Assembly (NCBI RefSeq): GCF_003002065.1 | Contig: NZ_PVZG01000001.1 | Coordinates: forward strand, 911,180 to 975,179 | Direction of reading: 5' to 3' | Origin: Pseudosporangium ferrugineum | GTDB lineage: Bacteria; Actinomycetota; Actinomycetes; Mycobacteriales; Micromonosporaceae | DNA: 64,000 nucleotides | Shown here: in pieces, positions 25,004 through 33,048 of the stretch | Layout: every line of letters starts with the position of its first letter | Numbering within the stretch: the stretch's first letter is position 1 | Notes under the pieces: generated by a model | Seen by the model: only the letters and a program-made list of their open reading frames with translations | Told to the model about the DNA's origin: nothing | Database searches by the model: none | Made by a program: the position numbers and the translations under genes

Positions 25004-27277
25004 CTACTGCGGAGGCCGCCGAGGAAGCCCGCTCGGCGCCTCACCGTCGTCCTCCGGCGCGTCCCACGACTGGGCCGGCCGGGGCGGCTGCGCGGCGGGC
25101 GACGGGCGCTGCGGCAGACCGGACGGCGCTCCGGCGTCACCCGGCGCGGGCTCCAGCGGCCGGTTGAGCTGGCCCATCTGCGGCGGCTCGAGCGGCGGGC
25201 GGTTCGGCCGGGGCGCCGGCGGCTGCTGCCGGGCCTCCGGGACGGCGGACTGCGCGAACGCCGAGGGCTGCTGCCGGGCCTCCGGGGCGGCGGGCTGCGC
25301 GAACGCCGAGGGCTGCTGCCGGGCCTCCGGGGTCGCGGGCTGCGCAAACGCCGAGGGCTGCTGCCGGGCCTCCGGGGCGGCGGGCTGCGCGAACGCCGAG
25401 GGTGCCGGGTAGGCGGACGGCTCGCCCGGGGCCGGCTGGGCGCCGGGGGCCTGCGGCTGCGGCTCCTGCTGCGGACGGGCGAACGGGCTTTCCGCTGCGG
25501 GCCCGAAGGGTGCGTCCGCGGGCGGCTGGGGACGCGCGAACGGGGAGTCCGCGCCCGGCTGGTTCAGGCCCGGCTGGCTCAGGCCCGGCTGGCTCAGGCC
25601 GGGCAGGGTGGGGCCGGCGGGCTGGGCGATGGCCTGCGGTGCGTCCTGGAGGGCGGACGGGTTGCCGCCGCCGGGCTGCGGGTTCAGCTGGCCCATCCGC
25701 GGCGGTTCCAGCGGCGGCCGGGTCATCCGCGACGCTGGGTCGACCGGGCGGAACGCGCTGTCGGCGCTCGCCGGGCCGGCCGGGGCCTGCGGCGCGGCGC
25801 CCGACGCCGGAGTCTGCCCGGGCGGGGTGAGTGCCGGGGCCTGCGGTGCGGCGCCGGGCGCCGGAGGCTGCGCGGGCGGGGTGAGTGCCGGGGCCTGCGG
25901 CGTGGCGGCCGGGGAGGCGCCCTGCGGCGGCGGGGTCGGGGCCGGTGGTTGCGGGGGCGTGAGGCCGGACGGCGTGGCGGGTGCCGGCGGTGCGGTCAGG
26001 CCCGAGGGTGGCTGCACGGCGGTGGCCGGCGGGTGTGTGCCGTTCGGGGACGCGGGGCCCGGCTTGGCGGCCCGGTCGGCGAAGGCGGATTGCAGGGTGT
26101 CGCCGAGCGGCGCGGCCGGAGCGCCGGGCTCGGGCGTGGGCTCGGCCGCGGGCGGTTCGGGCGTCCGGGGCGGGGCGTCCAGGCTCATCGGCTCGAACGG
26201 GGTGACGGGCGGCGCCTCGCCCGGGTGGTAGGGCGAGACGAGCGGCTCCGACGGGCGGGCCGACGGGGTGAAGCGTGGCGCGTCCAGGGGGCGGTTCTGC
26301 TGGGTGAACACCGGCGGGCCGAGCAGCAGCGGGTCGACGTCCGGCATCTCGCGGGCGGGCGGCGGCGCAGGCGAGGCAGGCGAGGTAGGCGAGGCAGGCG
26401 GGGCAGGCGGGGCCTGGGGTTCCGGCGCGGCCTGCGCTTCTGCGGGTGGGTGTTCCGCCGGCGAGGTTCCGAATCCGGCGAAGGCGGGCGGCGCGTCCGG
26501 GGCAGGCGGGCCACCCGCGGAAGGTGAGACCTGGGACGGCAGGGCCCGGGACGGAAACTCCGGGGCAGGAAACGCCGGGGAGGCGCCGGCCGGGGACGGG
26601 GGGCCGTCCGGTAAGGAGGCGGGCTCCGGGCGGTCGCGGGACTCCTGGAACGTGGGCGGGGCGATCGGTTCGCGCGGGATGTCGAAGGACGGCGGGGCCA
26701 CCGGGACCGGGTCGATCGTGGATGCCGGCTCCGGCCGCGGCTCCGCGGCGGGCGAGGCCGGACCCGGCATCGGCGCGGTGGGACCGGACATCGGCGAGGC
26801 CGGGCCGGACATCGGCGGCCAGGACGTCGGCGCCGCCGGAGGGGCCACGGAGAAGGAAGGCGTCGGAGCGGCCGGCCCGGAGGCGGGCGGAGCGGATTCC
26901 CACGCGGCGGATTCCGGCGGGGCGGATTCGAACGGGGCGGAGAAGGTCAGCGGCGACGCCGGCGGGGAGACGGGTGCGGAGGCCGGCGCCGGCAGCGGGA
27001 CGGTCGCCTGCTGGGTGGCCGTGGTGGGCAGGCCGAGCGGCGAGGCCCCGAGACCTCCGCGGGCCGCCTCGATCAGGCCGGACGACTCCGCCAGGCCCGC
27101 CGCCTGGACGACCTCCGCAGCGGCGCGGCCGACCGGGCACGGCAGGGGTTCACCGCAGGCCGGGCAGGTCGTCATGCCCTCGTGCGGGCCGACACCGCCC
27201 GCGTGGGACCGGACCATCTCCCAGGCCGTACGCGCCAGAATGCTGTCCGGGTTGACGTAGTTCGTCCCGCTCGCCAT
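25004..27277 (-). CDS. Large Pro/Ala-rich protein with N-terminal zinc-ribbon-like motif
   Basis: 757 residues from ATG 27277, with GGGGG upstream. Residues 1-75 look folded: ILARTAWEMVRSHAGG and a CPACGEPLPCP cysteine cluster that may bind zinc. The remaining 680 residues are low-complexity Pro/Ala/Ser sequence, presumably disordered, with four 15-residue PEARQQPSAFAQPAA repeats and two copies of RPPLEPPxMGQLN. There is no signal peptide or membrane segment. The composition in the other five frames and the intact reading frame over 2.2 kb support real coding. Function unknown; a scaffold or surface-less adaptor is conceivable. It is upstream of and co-directional with the sigma-STAS gene (159-bp gap). 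Confidence 0.78.
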   Translation of the reverse strand: MASGTNYVNPDSILARTAWEMVRSHAGGVGPHEGMTTCPACGEPLPCPVGRAAAEVVQAAGLAESSGLIEAARGGLGASPLGLPTTATQQATVPLPAPASAPVSPPASPLTFSAPFESAPPESAAWESAPPASGPAAPTPSFSVAPPAAPTSWPPMSGPASPMSGPTAPMPGPASPAAEPRPEPASTIDPVPVAPPSFDIPREPIAPPTFQESRDRPEPASLPDGPPSPAGASPAFPAPEFPSRALPSQVSPSAGGPPAPDAPPAFAGFGTSPAEHPPAEAQAAPEPQAPPAPPASPTSPASPAPPPAREMPDVDPLLLGPPVFTQQNRPLDAPRFTPSARPSEPLVSPYHPGEAPPVTPFEPMSLDAPPRTPEPPAAEPTPEPGAPAAPLGDTLQSAFADRAAKPGPASPNGTHPPATAVQPPSGLTAPPAPATPSGLTPPQPPAPTPPPQGASPAATPQAPALTPPAQPPAPGAAPQAPALTPPGQTPASGAAPQAPAGPASADSAFRPVDPASRMTRPPLEPPRMGQLNPQPGGGNPSALQDAPQAIAQPAGPTLPGLSQPGLSQPGLNQPGADSPFARPQPPADAPFGPAAESPFARPQQEPQPQAPGAQPAPGEPSAYPAPSAFAQPAAPEARQQPSAFAQPATPEARQQPSAFAQPAAPEARQQPSAFAQSAVPEARQQPPAPRPNRPPLEPPQMGQLNRPLEPAPGDAGAPSGLPQRPSPAAQPPRPAQSWDAPEDDGEAPSGLPRRPPQ
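25221..25400 (-). repeat. Four tandem 45-bp coding repeats
   Basis: Units begin at 25221, 25266, 25311 and 25356 and encode PEARQQPSAFAQPAA with small variations. The register is in multiples of three. Confidence 0.85.
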
Positions 27278-27423
27278 GTGTTCTACCCCCGTAGCTCGCC
27301 CGTGACAGGCGTTCACGGTCAAGTTCACCGTGAACGGCGCAGCTCCGGGCCGCTTTCGCACAATCGGTAGACGGACGGGTCCGCGCGGGTTTCCCCGGGG
27401 TGGACCGCGGGCATCGCTGCGGC

Positions 27424-27759
27424 ATGAGCGGTCAGGCGGACGAGCAGGGCGCGGTCGTGGTCCCGTACGAGGACGGGCCGCTGCTGCTGCGCGGCCGGTT
27501 CACCCTGCGCACCCCGGACGGCGAGATCATCGAGCCGGGGCGGGGCACGGTCGCGCTCTGCCGGTGCGGGAAATCGGCGATCAAACCCTTCTGCGACGGT
27601 ACGCACAAGGCCATCGGCTTCCGCGCCGGCACCGGCCGCGACACCCCGGCACCCCGCGAGATCACGGCAACCCGCGAGACCACGGCACCCCGAGAGACCA
27701 CGGCATCCGGCGACAGTGCGGCACCCCGCGACAGCGGCAGCGGACCCACGCCCGGCTGA
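27424..27759 (+). CDS. CDGSH iron-sulfur domain protein
   Basis: 111 residues. The CDGSH 2Fe-2S motif C-x-C-x2-S-x3-P-x-C-D-G-T-H is complete, with C46, C48, C57 and H61 as cluster ligands (3Cys-1His). The N-terminal beta-rich part is typical of the single-domain bacterial family. The C-terminal 40 residues are a Thr/Arg/Pro-rich low-complexity tail with repeated RETTAP-like units. Such proteins carry electrons or clusters. It is tail-to-tail with a predicted diiron oxidase gene 19 bp away. Confidence 0.92.
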   Translation: MSGQADEQGAVVVPYEDGPLLLRGRFTLRTPDGEIIEPGRGTVALCRCGKSAIKPFCDGTHKAIGFRAGTGRDTPAPREITATRETTAPRETTASGDSAAPRDSGSGPTPG

Positions 27760-27778
27760 GCGGACCCGCGGCCCGACG

Positions 27779-28732
27779 CTAGATCCGCAGCGAGGACTCG
27801 CCCTGCTCCCAGCGGGACAGCACGTACCCGGCCCAGCGGTCCTCCAGGGTCAGCACGCAGCGGGCCCCGAACAGCACGTCCGCCGCCAGCTCCGGCTCGG
27901 CCGCGCAGAACGACCCGCACATGTCGAACGCCGCGATCTGCTCGTGCACCGCGTCCGCCTCGACGTGCTCGTCGTAGAAGCGGGTGGCGTTCTCGTCGCC
28001 GCCGAGCCGGCGCAGCCCGTTGCCGTACGCCCGGTTCGGCCCGGTCGACGTCATCTCGTACGCGGCCAGATGCCCCAGCAACGCCCCCCGCAGCCGGCGG
28101 TGCAGCCCGAACAGCGACATGAGGTTGTTGTTGGCGAGGGTCTGCCACGGCACCACCTCCACGTACGCCCCGTACGTGGTGTCGAGCCCGAGCGCCGTCA
28201 TCGTCTCCTTGAACATCTCCTGGTGCATGCGGGCCGCGGTGCCTCCGCCGTACTCGTCGATCTGGACCTCGATGAGGGCGGCCTTGGCCGCACCGCTCAG
28301 CCGGGGGATCGCGAAGGTGTGCGGGTCCGCCTCGCGCAGGTGGTAGACGGACCGGTGGGTGGCGAACTCGCGGAACTGCTCGTAGCCGGCCCGCCCGCGC
28401 AGATAGCCGGAGAGCGACGGCCCGCCCGGCTCCCGGGTCATCGCGATCAGCTGGTGGGGCACGTCACCGGTGTCCCCGGGTACGGGCAGCCGCCGCAGCT
28501 CCGCCTCGAACGCCGCCTCCAGCCGGGCCCGCAGGCCGAGCAGGCCCGGGTGCCACTCCCACGTGTCGTCGACCCCGTCCCAGCCGCGGTAGTGCAGTTC
28601 GTAGAGGACGAACAGGGCGAGGTGCAGGTCGTCGTCCGAGTCGGGGTCGCCGGCGGTGAAGTCGTGCGGGCCCTGGGAGAGCGCGGTGATGACGGCGTCC
28701 GACACGGGGCCGCGGGACGAGGGAAGCTTCAT
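27779..28732 (-). CDS. Iron-containing redox enzyme, heme-oxygenase-like diiron oxidase fold
   Basis: 317-residue member of the 'iron-containing redox enzyme' group with the helical heme-oxygenase-like fold. Candidate metal ligands occur in the expected order: HYRGWDGV, ALIEVQIDEYGGG..RMHQEMF, and RFYDEHVEADAVHEQIAAFDM, giving repeated Glu/His/Asp positions on core helices. Related enzymes oxidise amino acids or fatty acids with O2 at a diiron site; the substrate here is unknown. It could receive electrons from the neighbouring CDGSH protein, but the genes are convergent and not one operon. AGGAAG precedes the ATG. Confidence 0.85.
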   Translation of the reverse strand: MKLPSSRGPVSDAVITALSQGPHDFTAGDPDSDDDLHLALFVLYELHYRGWDGVDDTWEWHPGLLGLRARLEAAFEAELRRLPVPGDTGDVPHQLIAMTREPGGPSLSGYLRGRAGYEQFREFATHRSVYHLREADPHTFAIPRLSGAAKAALIEVQIDEYGGGTAARMHQEMFKETMTALGLDTTYGAYVEVVPWQTLANNNLMSLFGLHRRLRGALLGHLAAYEMTSTGPNRAYGNGLRRLGGDENATRFYDEHVEADAVHEQIAAFDMCGSFCAAEPELAADVLFGARCVLTLEDRWAGYVLSRWEQGESSLRI

Positions 28733-28830
28733 GGGGCGACTTCCTGACGCAGGAGAACGGAACGGAGGAGTTCCCGGTCCGCCCTCCCCCAAACGATCAC
28801 GCCTTGTTTCGCGCCTTCCGCACGAGCTAC

Positions 28831-28851
28831 GTGAGTTGCCAATTCACTCAC
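28831..28851. promoter_or_regulatory. Inverted repeat GTGAGT-N9-ACTCAC
   Basis: Perfect 6-bp arms (28831-28836 and 28846-28851) lie in the divergent 174-bp promoter region between the redox enzyme and the membrane protein gene. The spacing suits a dimeric repressor operator. No cognate regulator is evident next to it. Confidence 0.35.
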
Positions 28852-28906
28852 TGTGGTCGAAACATCGCTCTCCGTACCATGAGGGAACCCCCAGGAGGTG
28901 ATCCCC

Positions 28907-29431
28907 ATGGATGACACCGAGCTGTACCGCGAGCGGATCCTCCGGCATGCCGGTCCGGTCATCACCGGGCGGTTCCTCGGCTTCCGGACCTCGTACACCC
29001 GCGAGGTCCGGGTCGGGCAGCCGCTGCTCATCGTCGTCTTCGTGACGGCGTCCATCGCCCAGGCGCTGCTGGCCCTCATCCGCTCCGGCGGAGGCGCCCG
29101 GCGACGGTTCAAGGATCTCAAGAAGGGCCCCGAGTACCTGGTCACGCCGGTCCGGCTGCGCGACGACCTCGGGCAGACGTACGAGGTCGAGATGCACGGG
29201 CAGCTCCCCCAGTCGGCGCTGCACCGCGGCGACCTCGTGCAGGTGCGCACCGTGCCGCAGAAGGACCCCGACCTGCCCGTGAAGCTGCACCAGGTGCTGA
29301 ATCTGGAGACGCTGCAGCCGTACACGCCACGGATCCCGACGATGTGGTCGCACCTGGGTCCGGGCCTGCTGATCCAGGCCGTGCTCGGCCTGCTCGTGGC
29401 CGGCGCGCTCGCCGTGGCCTGGATCAGCTGA
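28907..29431 (+). CDS. Uncharacterised membrane protein with two predicted TM segments
   Basis: 174 residues from ATG 28907, with AGGAGG (28893-28898) 8 nt upstream. There is a hydrophobic segment at about residues 36-58 and a second at the C-terminus (about 150-173), with a basic stretch (GGGARRRFKDLKKG) between the first segment and a beta-rich domain of about 85 residues. The central domain (YLVTPVRLRDDLGQTYEVEMHGQL...GDLVQVRTVP) looks like an OB- or NfeD-like barrel. Function not recognised. It converges on the SGNH hydrolase gene (5-bp gap). Confidence 0.8.
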   Translation: MDDTELYRERILRHAGPVITGRFLGFRTSYTREVRVGQPLLIVVFVTASIAQALLALIRSGGGARRRFKDLKKGPEYLVTPVRLRDDLGQTYEVEMHGQLPQSALHRGDLVQVRTVPQKDPDLPVKLHQVLNLETLQPYTPRIPTMWSHLGPGLLIQAVLGLLVAGALAVAWIS

Positions 29432-29436
29432 GGCGC

Positions 29437-30699
29437 TCAGAGGCGGGCCAGCGGGACCACCGCGGCCATCGCACGGTCGCCGGCGTCGTTCGGGTGAAGG
29501 TGGTCACCGCTGTCGAAGGCGGGCAGCATCCGCTGCGGGTCCGCCGGGTCGCGGGTGGCGGCGTCGAAGTCGGCGAGCCCGTCCAGCGCGCCGTCGCCGC
29601 CCGCGCGGATCCACTCGTTGACGGCGACCCGGGTCCGCTCCAGCTCCGGCGTCCACGAGCCCCAGCCCTTCCACGCCATGATCGTCGCGCCGACGACCCG
29701 CAGGCCGCGGGCCCGCGCCTGCGCGGCGATCTGCGCCAGGCCCGCAATGATCTGCTCCGGGTCGGCCTGGTGCGGCGTCTGCTGAATGTCGTTGATCCCC
29801 TCGAACACGATCACCGTACGGGCACCCGCCCGCTCGAGGACGTCCCAGTTCAACCGGGTCAGCGCGCTCGGGCCGAAGGTGTCGTAGATCGTGTAATTCG
29901 GCGCGTTGCTGTCCAGCAGGACGCGGTTGCCGCTGATCCCGGAGTTGGCGATCCCGTAGTCGGGCACGGGGCTGCTCGCGAGCCGCGCCGCGAGATAGTC
30001 CGTCCAGCGCCGGTTGGCACCCCAGGTCGACGTGACGCCGTCGGTGATGGAGTCGCCGAGGGCCACCACCGTGCCCGGCCCGCCCGAGACGTCGACGCCG
30101 TTGACGTAGTGCCACACCCGGGTCGTCTCGCCGAACGCGGTGGAGGCCTCCTCACCCGCGTGGTCGGCGGGACCCCGGCTGAAGAAGGAGTCCTGCATCG
30201 CCGCCGGGTGGTAGGTCACGGTGCCGGACGGCTGCGGCGTCCAGGTGCTCACCAGCAGGTCCTGATCGGCCGGCACGGAGAGGCGTACGGGATCGCTGAC
30301 GACCTCGGCCCGCGCCGGGACGGTGATCGACGCGCGCCCGGCGAAGAGCACGTCGCGGACGGTGCCGGGCCGGGCCGAGCCGTCACTGCGGTCGACGGTG
30401 CCGTCGCGGCGGCCACCGGTGTGCGCCGAGATCGCGACGGTCACGTGGCCCATCAGCACCGGCTGGGTGCCGAAACGGTTGGAGAGGTGGATCCGTACGG
30501 TGCTGCCGCCGGTCGTGGTGTGCACGACGTTGCGGATGGTGAAGCCGGCGTAGCCCTGCTCCACGCCGGAGACCGCCGCGGCCGGCGCGGTCGCCCACGC
30601 CGTGGTCCACGCGGGCCCGCGCCGCTCCGCCTCGGCCGGGGCCGCGACCATGGCCAGCAGCAGCGTGGACACTGCCGCGATCCGGGTGATCCTGCGCAT
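29437..30699 (-). CDS. Secreted SGNH/GDSL-family hydrolase
   Basis: 420 residues. The N-terminal signal peptide has a basic start, a hydrophobic core LLLAMVAAP and a likely AEA cleavage. Residues about 50-190 form a beta-rich accessory domain, and the SGNH hydrolase domain follows: block I VVALGDSITDG with the nucleophile Ser, block II SGISGNRVL with Gly, block III EGINDI with Asn and block V SGDHLHPNDAG with the Asp-His pair. Likely an extracellular esterase acting on carbohydrate or lipid acyl groups. No ribosome site clearer than GGGAGGCAAC was found. Confidence 0.92.
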   Translation of the reverse strand: MRRITRIAAVSTLLLAMVAAPAEAERRGPAWTTAWATAPAAAVSGVEQGYAGFTIRNVVHTTTGGSTVRIHLSNRFGTQPVLMGHVTVAISAHTGGRRDGTVDRSDGSARPGTVRDVLFAGRASITVPARAEVVSDPVRLSVPADQDLLVSTWTPQPSGTVTYHPAAMQDSFFSRGPADHAGEEASTAFGETTRVWHYVNGVDVSGGPGTVVALGDSITDGVTSTWGANRRWTDYLAARLASSPVPDYGIANSGISGNRVLLDSNAPNYTIYDTFGPSALTRLNWDVLERAGARTVIVFEGINDIQQTPHQADPEQIIAGLAQIAAQARARGLRVVGATIMAWKGWGSWTPELERTRVAVNEWIRAGGDGALDGLADFDAATRDPADPQRMLPAFDSGDHLHPNDAGDRAMAAVVPLARL

Positions 30700-30731
30700 C
30701 GTTGCCTCCCCAGCCGGGTTCAGGACAACGA

Positions 30732-31073
30732 TCAGTCTCGATGCGTACCCGTCATCTGTAAAGGCCGGGACGCGCCGTCGCCGACCAGACCGCGCGACCG
30801 CGCCCACCGCTCGAAGACGACGGTCGCGAACGGCGGCACCGAGCAGGCCAGCGCCACCAGCGTCACCCACCACCGCCAGCCGGCGGCCCGGGCCTGCACC
30901 ACGGTCACCGCCAGGTACGCCATGAACAGCGCGCCGTGCAGCGGACCGGCGATCTTCACCCCGATCTCGTCGTGCACGACCACGTACTTGAAGAACATTC
31001 CGGTCAGGAGCAGCGCCCAGCTCACCGCCTCCGCGATTGCGACGGCCACGAAAAGGGCAGGTATGCGGCGCAC
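30732..31073 (-). CDS. DUF3817 family membrane protein
   Basis: 113-residue integral membrane protein with three hydrophobic segments (about residues 5-25, 40-60 and 68-90). It carries the DUF3817 hallmarks EAVSWALLLTGMFFKYV and GPLHGALFMAYL. GTG start supported by GGAGG 7 nt upstream. The family is widespread in Actinobacteria and of unknown function. It is divergent from the GCS2-type ligase. Confidence 0.88.
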   Translation of the reverse strand: MRRIPALFVAVAIAEAVSWALLLTGMFFKYVVVHDEIGVKIAGPLHGALFMAYLAVTVVQARAAGWRWWVTLVALACSVPPFATVVFERWARSRGLVGDGASRPLQMTGTHRD

Positions 31074-31170
31074 GCCGGAGCCTCCAACGGAATGTCCGGC
31101 GCGTGGGATGGTGCGCCGGAGGGCGGACTGGCAGATCATAGGGGTTGGCTCTCGGGAAGGGCGGTGCGCG

Positions 31171-32646
31171 GTGGGCGAAGAGGTCGAGCGTCGGGAATTC
31201 AGCCGCGAGGACCGGACGAAGTACCGGCACAAGATCCGCCGCAGTCTCGACGTGTTCGCCTCGATGCTGCGCGAGGCGCGCTTCGAGTTCGAGCGCCCGC
31301 TGACCGGCATGGAGATCGAGCTGAACCTGGTCGACGGCAACGCCGACCCGGCGATGCGCAACGCCGAGGTGCTCGCGGCGCTGGAGGACCCCGACTACCA
31401 GACCGAGCTCGGCCAGTTCAACATCGAGATCAACGTGGCGCCGCGGCGGCTGGCCGGCGAGGAGAACGCCGACCTGGAACGCGAGCTGCGGGCCAGCCTC
31501 AACAACGCCGAGGAGCACGCCCGCCAGGCCGGCGCGCACATGGTGATGATCGGCATCCTGCCGACGCTGCGCAAGGAGCACCTGACCACCGACGCGCTCT
31601 CCACCAACCCCCGGTACGCGCTGCTCAACGAGCAGATCTTCGCGGCCCGTGGCGAGGACCTCGACATCCGCATCGACGGCATCGACCGGCTCGCCGTCAC
31701 CACCGACAGCATCGCGCCCGAGGCGGCCTGCACCAGCACCCAGTTCCACCTTCAGGTGAGTCCCGCGCAGTTCGCCGCGTACTGGAACGCCGCCCAGGTG
31801 ATCGCGGGCGTGCAGGTGGCGCTCGGGGCGAACTCGCCGCTGCTCTTCGGCCGGGAGCTGTGGCGCGAGACCCGGATCCCCCTGTTCGAGCAGGCGACCG
31901 ACACCCGGTCGGAGGAGATCCGGGCCCAGGGCGTACGCCCGCGGGTATGGTTCGGCGAGCGCTGGATCACCTCGGTCTTCGACCTGTTCGAGGAGAACGT
32001 CCGCTACTTCCCGGCGCTGCTGCCGATCTGCGACGACGAGGACCCCGAGCAGATCCTGGAGAGCGGCGACATCCCGCAGCTGAGCGAGCTGCGGCTGCAC
32101 AACGGCACCGTCTACCGCTGGAACCGCCCGATCTACGCGGTGGTCAGGGACCGCCCCCACCTGCGAGTGGAGAACAGGGTGCTGCCGGCCGGCCCGACCG
32201 TCGTGGACACGGTGGCCAACGGCGCCTTCTACTACGGCCTGGTCCGGATGCTCGCCGAGGCCGAGCGGCCGATCTGGACCCAGATGTCGTTCAGCGCCGC
32301 CGAGGAGAATTTCCACTCGTGCGCCCGGCACGGGCTGGCGGCGTCGGTCTTCTGGCCCGGCCTCGGCTACGTGCCCGTCACCGAGCTGGTGCTGCGCCGC
32401 CTGCTCCCGCTGGCCCACGAGGGCCTGGCGAAGTGGGGCGTGTCCCGCGGCGAACGCGACCGCCTGCTCGGCATCATCGAGCAACGCTGCCTGACCGGCC
32501 GCAACGGCGCGACGTGGCAGGTGGAGACGCTGCACGCCCTGGAGGGCGACGGCCTGGACCGGCAGGCGGCCCTGCACGAGATGCTGCGCCGCTACCTGCC
32601 GCCGATGCACGAGAACGTCCCGGTCCACGAGTGGCCGCTGAACTGA
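31171..32646 (+). CDS. Glutamate-cysteine ligase family (GCS2-like) ATP-grasp-unrelated ligase
   Basis: 491 residues. Features of the GCS2/carboxylate-amine ligase family: LTGMEIELNLVD near the N-terminus (metal/substrate-binding Glu pair), FNIEINVAPR, TSTQFHLQVSP and the active-site stretch ENRVLPAGPTVVDTVANGAFYYGL. The family joins glutamate to an amine with ATP; members include glutathione, ergothioneine and other gamma-glutamyl pathways. In actinobacteria without glutathione the substrate of this subgroup is not settled, so no gene symbol is given. GTG 31171 opens the conserved region with minimal extension. Confidence 0.85.
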   Translation: MGEEVERREFSREDRTKYRHKIRRSLDVFASMLREARFEFERPLTGMEIELNLVDGNADPAMRNAEVLAALEDPDYQTELGQFNIEINVAPRRLAGEENADLERELRASLNNAEEHARQAGAHMVMIGILPTLRKEHLTTDALSTNPRYALLNEQIFAARGEDLDIRIDGIDRLAVTTDSIAPEAACTSTQFHLQVSPAQFAAYWNAAQVIAGVQVALGANSPLLFGRELWRETRIPLFEQATDTRSEEIRAQGVRPRVWFGERWITSVFDLFEENVRYFPALLPICDDEDPEQILESGDIPQLSELRLHNGTVYRWNRPIYAVVRDRPHLRVENRVLPAGPTVVDTVANGAFYYGLVRMLAEAERPIWTQMSFSAAEENFHSCARHGLAASVFWPGLGYVPVTELVLRRLLPLAHEGLAKWGVSRGERDRLLGIIEQRCLTGRNGATWQVETLHALEGDGLDRQAALHEMLRRYLPPMHENVPVHEWPLN

Positions 32647-32679
32647 CGGGCCGCCCGGGCCGCTTTTGCTGGGACGTGG

Positions 32680-33048
32680 TCAGGCCGCCCGCGCGATCGC
32701 CACGGTGACGCCGGGGAAGACCTGTTTCGGCAGGATCAGCGCGGCTCCGGGACCGGCGGCGGCCAGGGCGGCCGCCTCGGCGACGCTCGGCACCCCGGCC
32801 AGGGCGGCGACCCGCGGCGAGGGCCGGGCCGGCACGACGGCCGCGAGCAGCTCCGGCGGCACCGGCACGAGCGGCCATCCCCGGGCCCGCGCGAAGGGTG
32901 CGAGGACCGGGGCGCGACGATCGAGGGTCGCGACCGCGGAGACGGCCGAGCCGGGCACGCCCGCCCGGGAGAGCGAGGCGTCCACGGCCGCGCCGAGCTG
33001 TCCGGGCGTCACCGCGGCGCGGACCCCGACGCCGAGCGTCAGGCTCAT
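32680..33048 (-). CDS. cobE: Cobalamin biosynthesis protein, CbiG C-terminal/CobE-like
   Basis: 122 residues matching the CobE/CbiG C-terminal domain: LGVGVRAAVTPGQLGAAVDASLSRAG, VATLDRRAPVLAPFARARGWPL, PSVAEAAALAAAG and ILPKQVFPGVTVAIARA. It probably assists ring-contraction steps of cobalamin corrin synthesis. Its ATG overlaps the cobB stop (ATGA), making it the last gene of the riboswitch-led operon. The expected N-terminal CbiG acetaldehyde-releasing domain is absent, so this is the stand-alone CobE form. Confidence 0.85.
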   Translation of the reverse strand: MSLTLGVGVRAAVTPGQLGAAVDASLSRAGVPGSAVSAVATLDRRAPVLAPFARARGWPLVPVPPELLAAVVPARPSPRVAALAGVPSVAEAAALAAAGPGAALILPKQVFPGVTVAIARAA

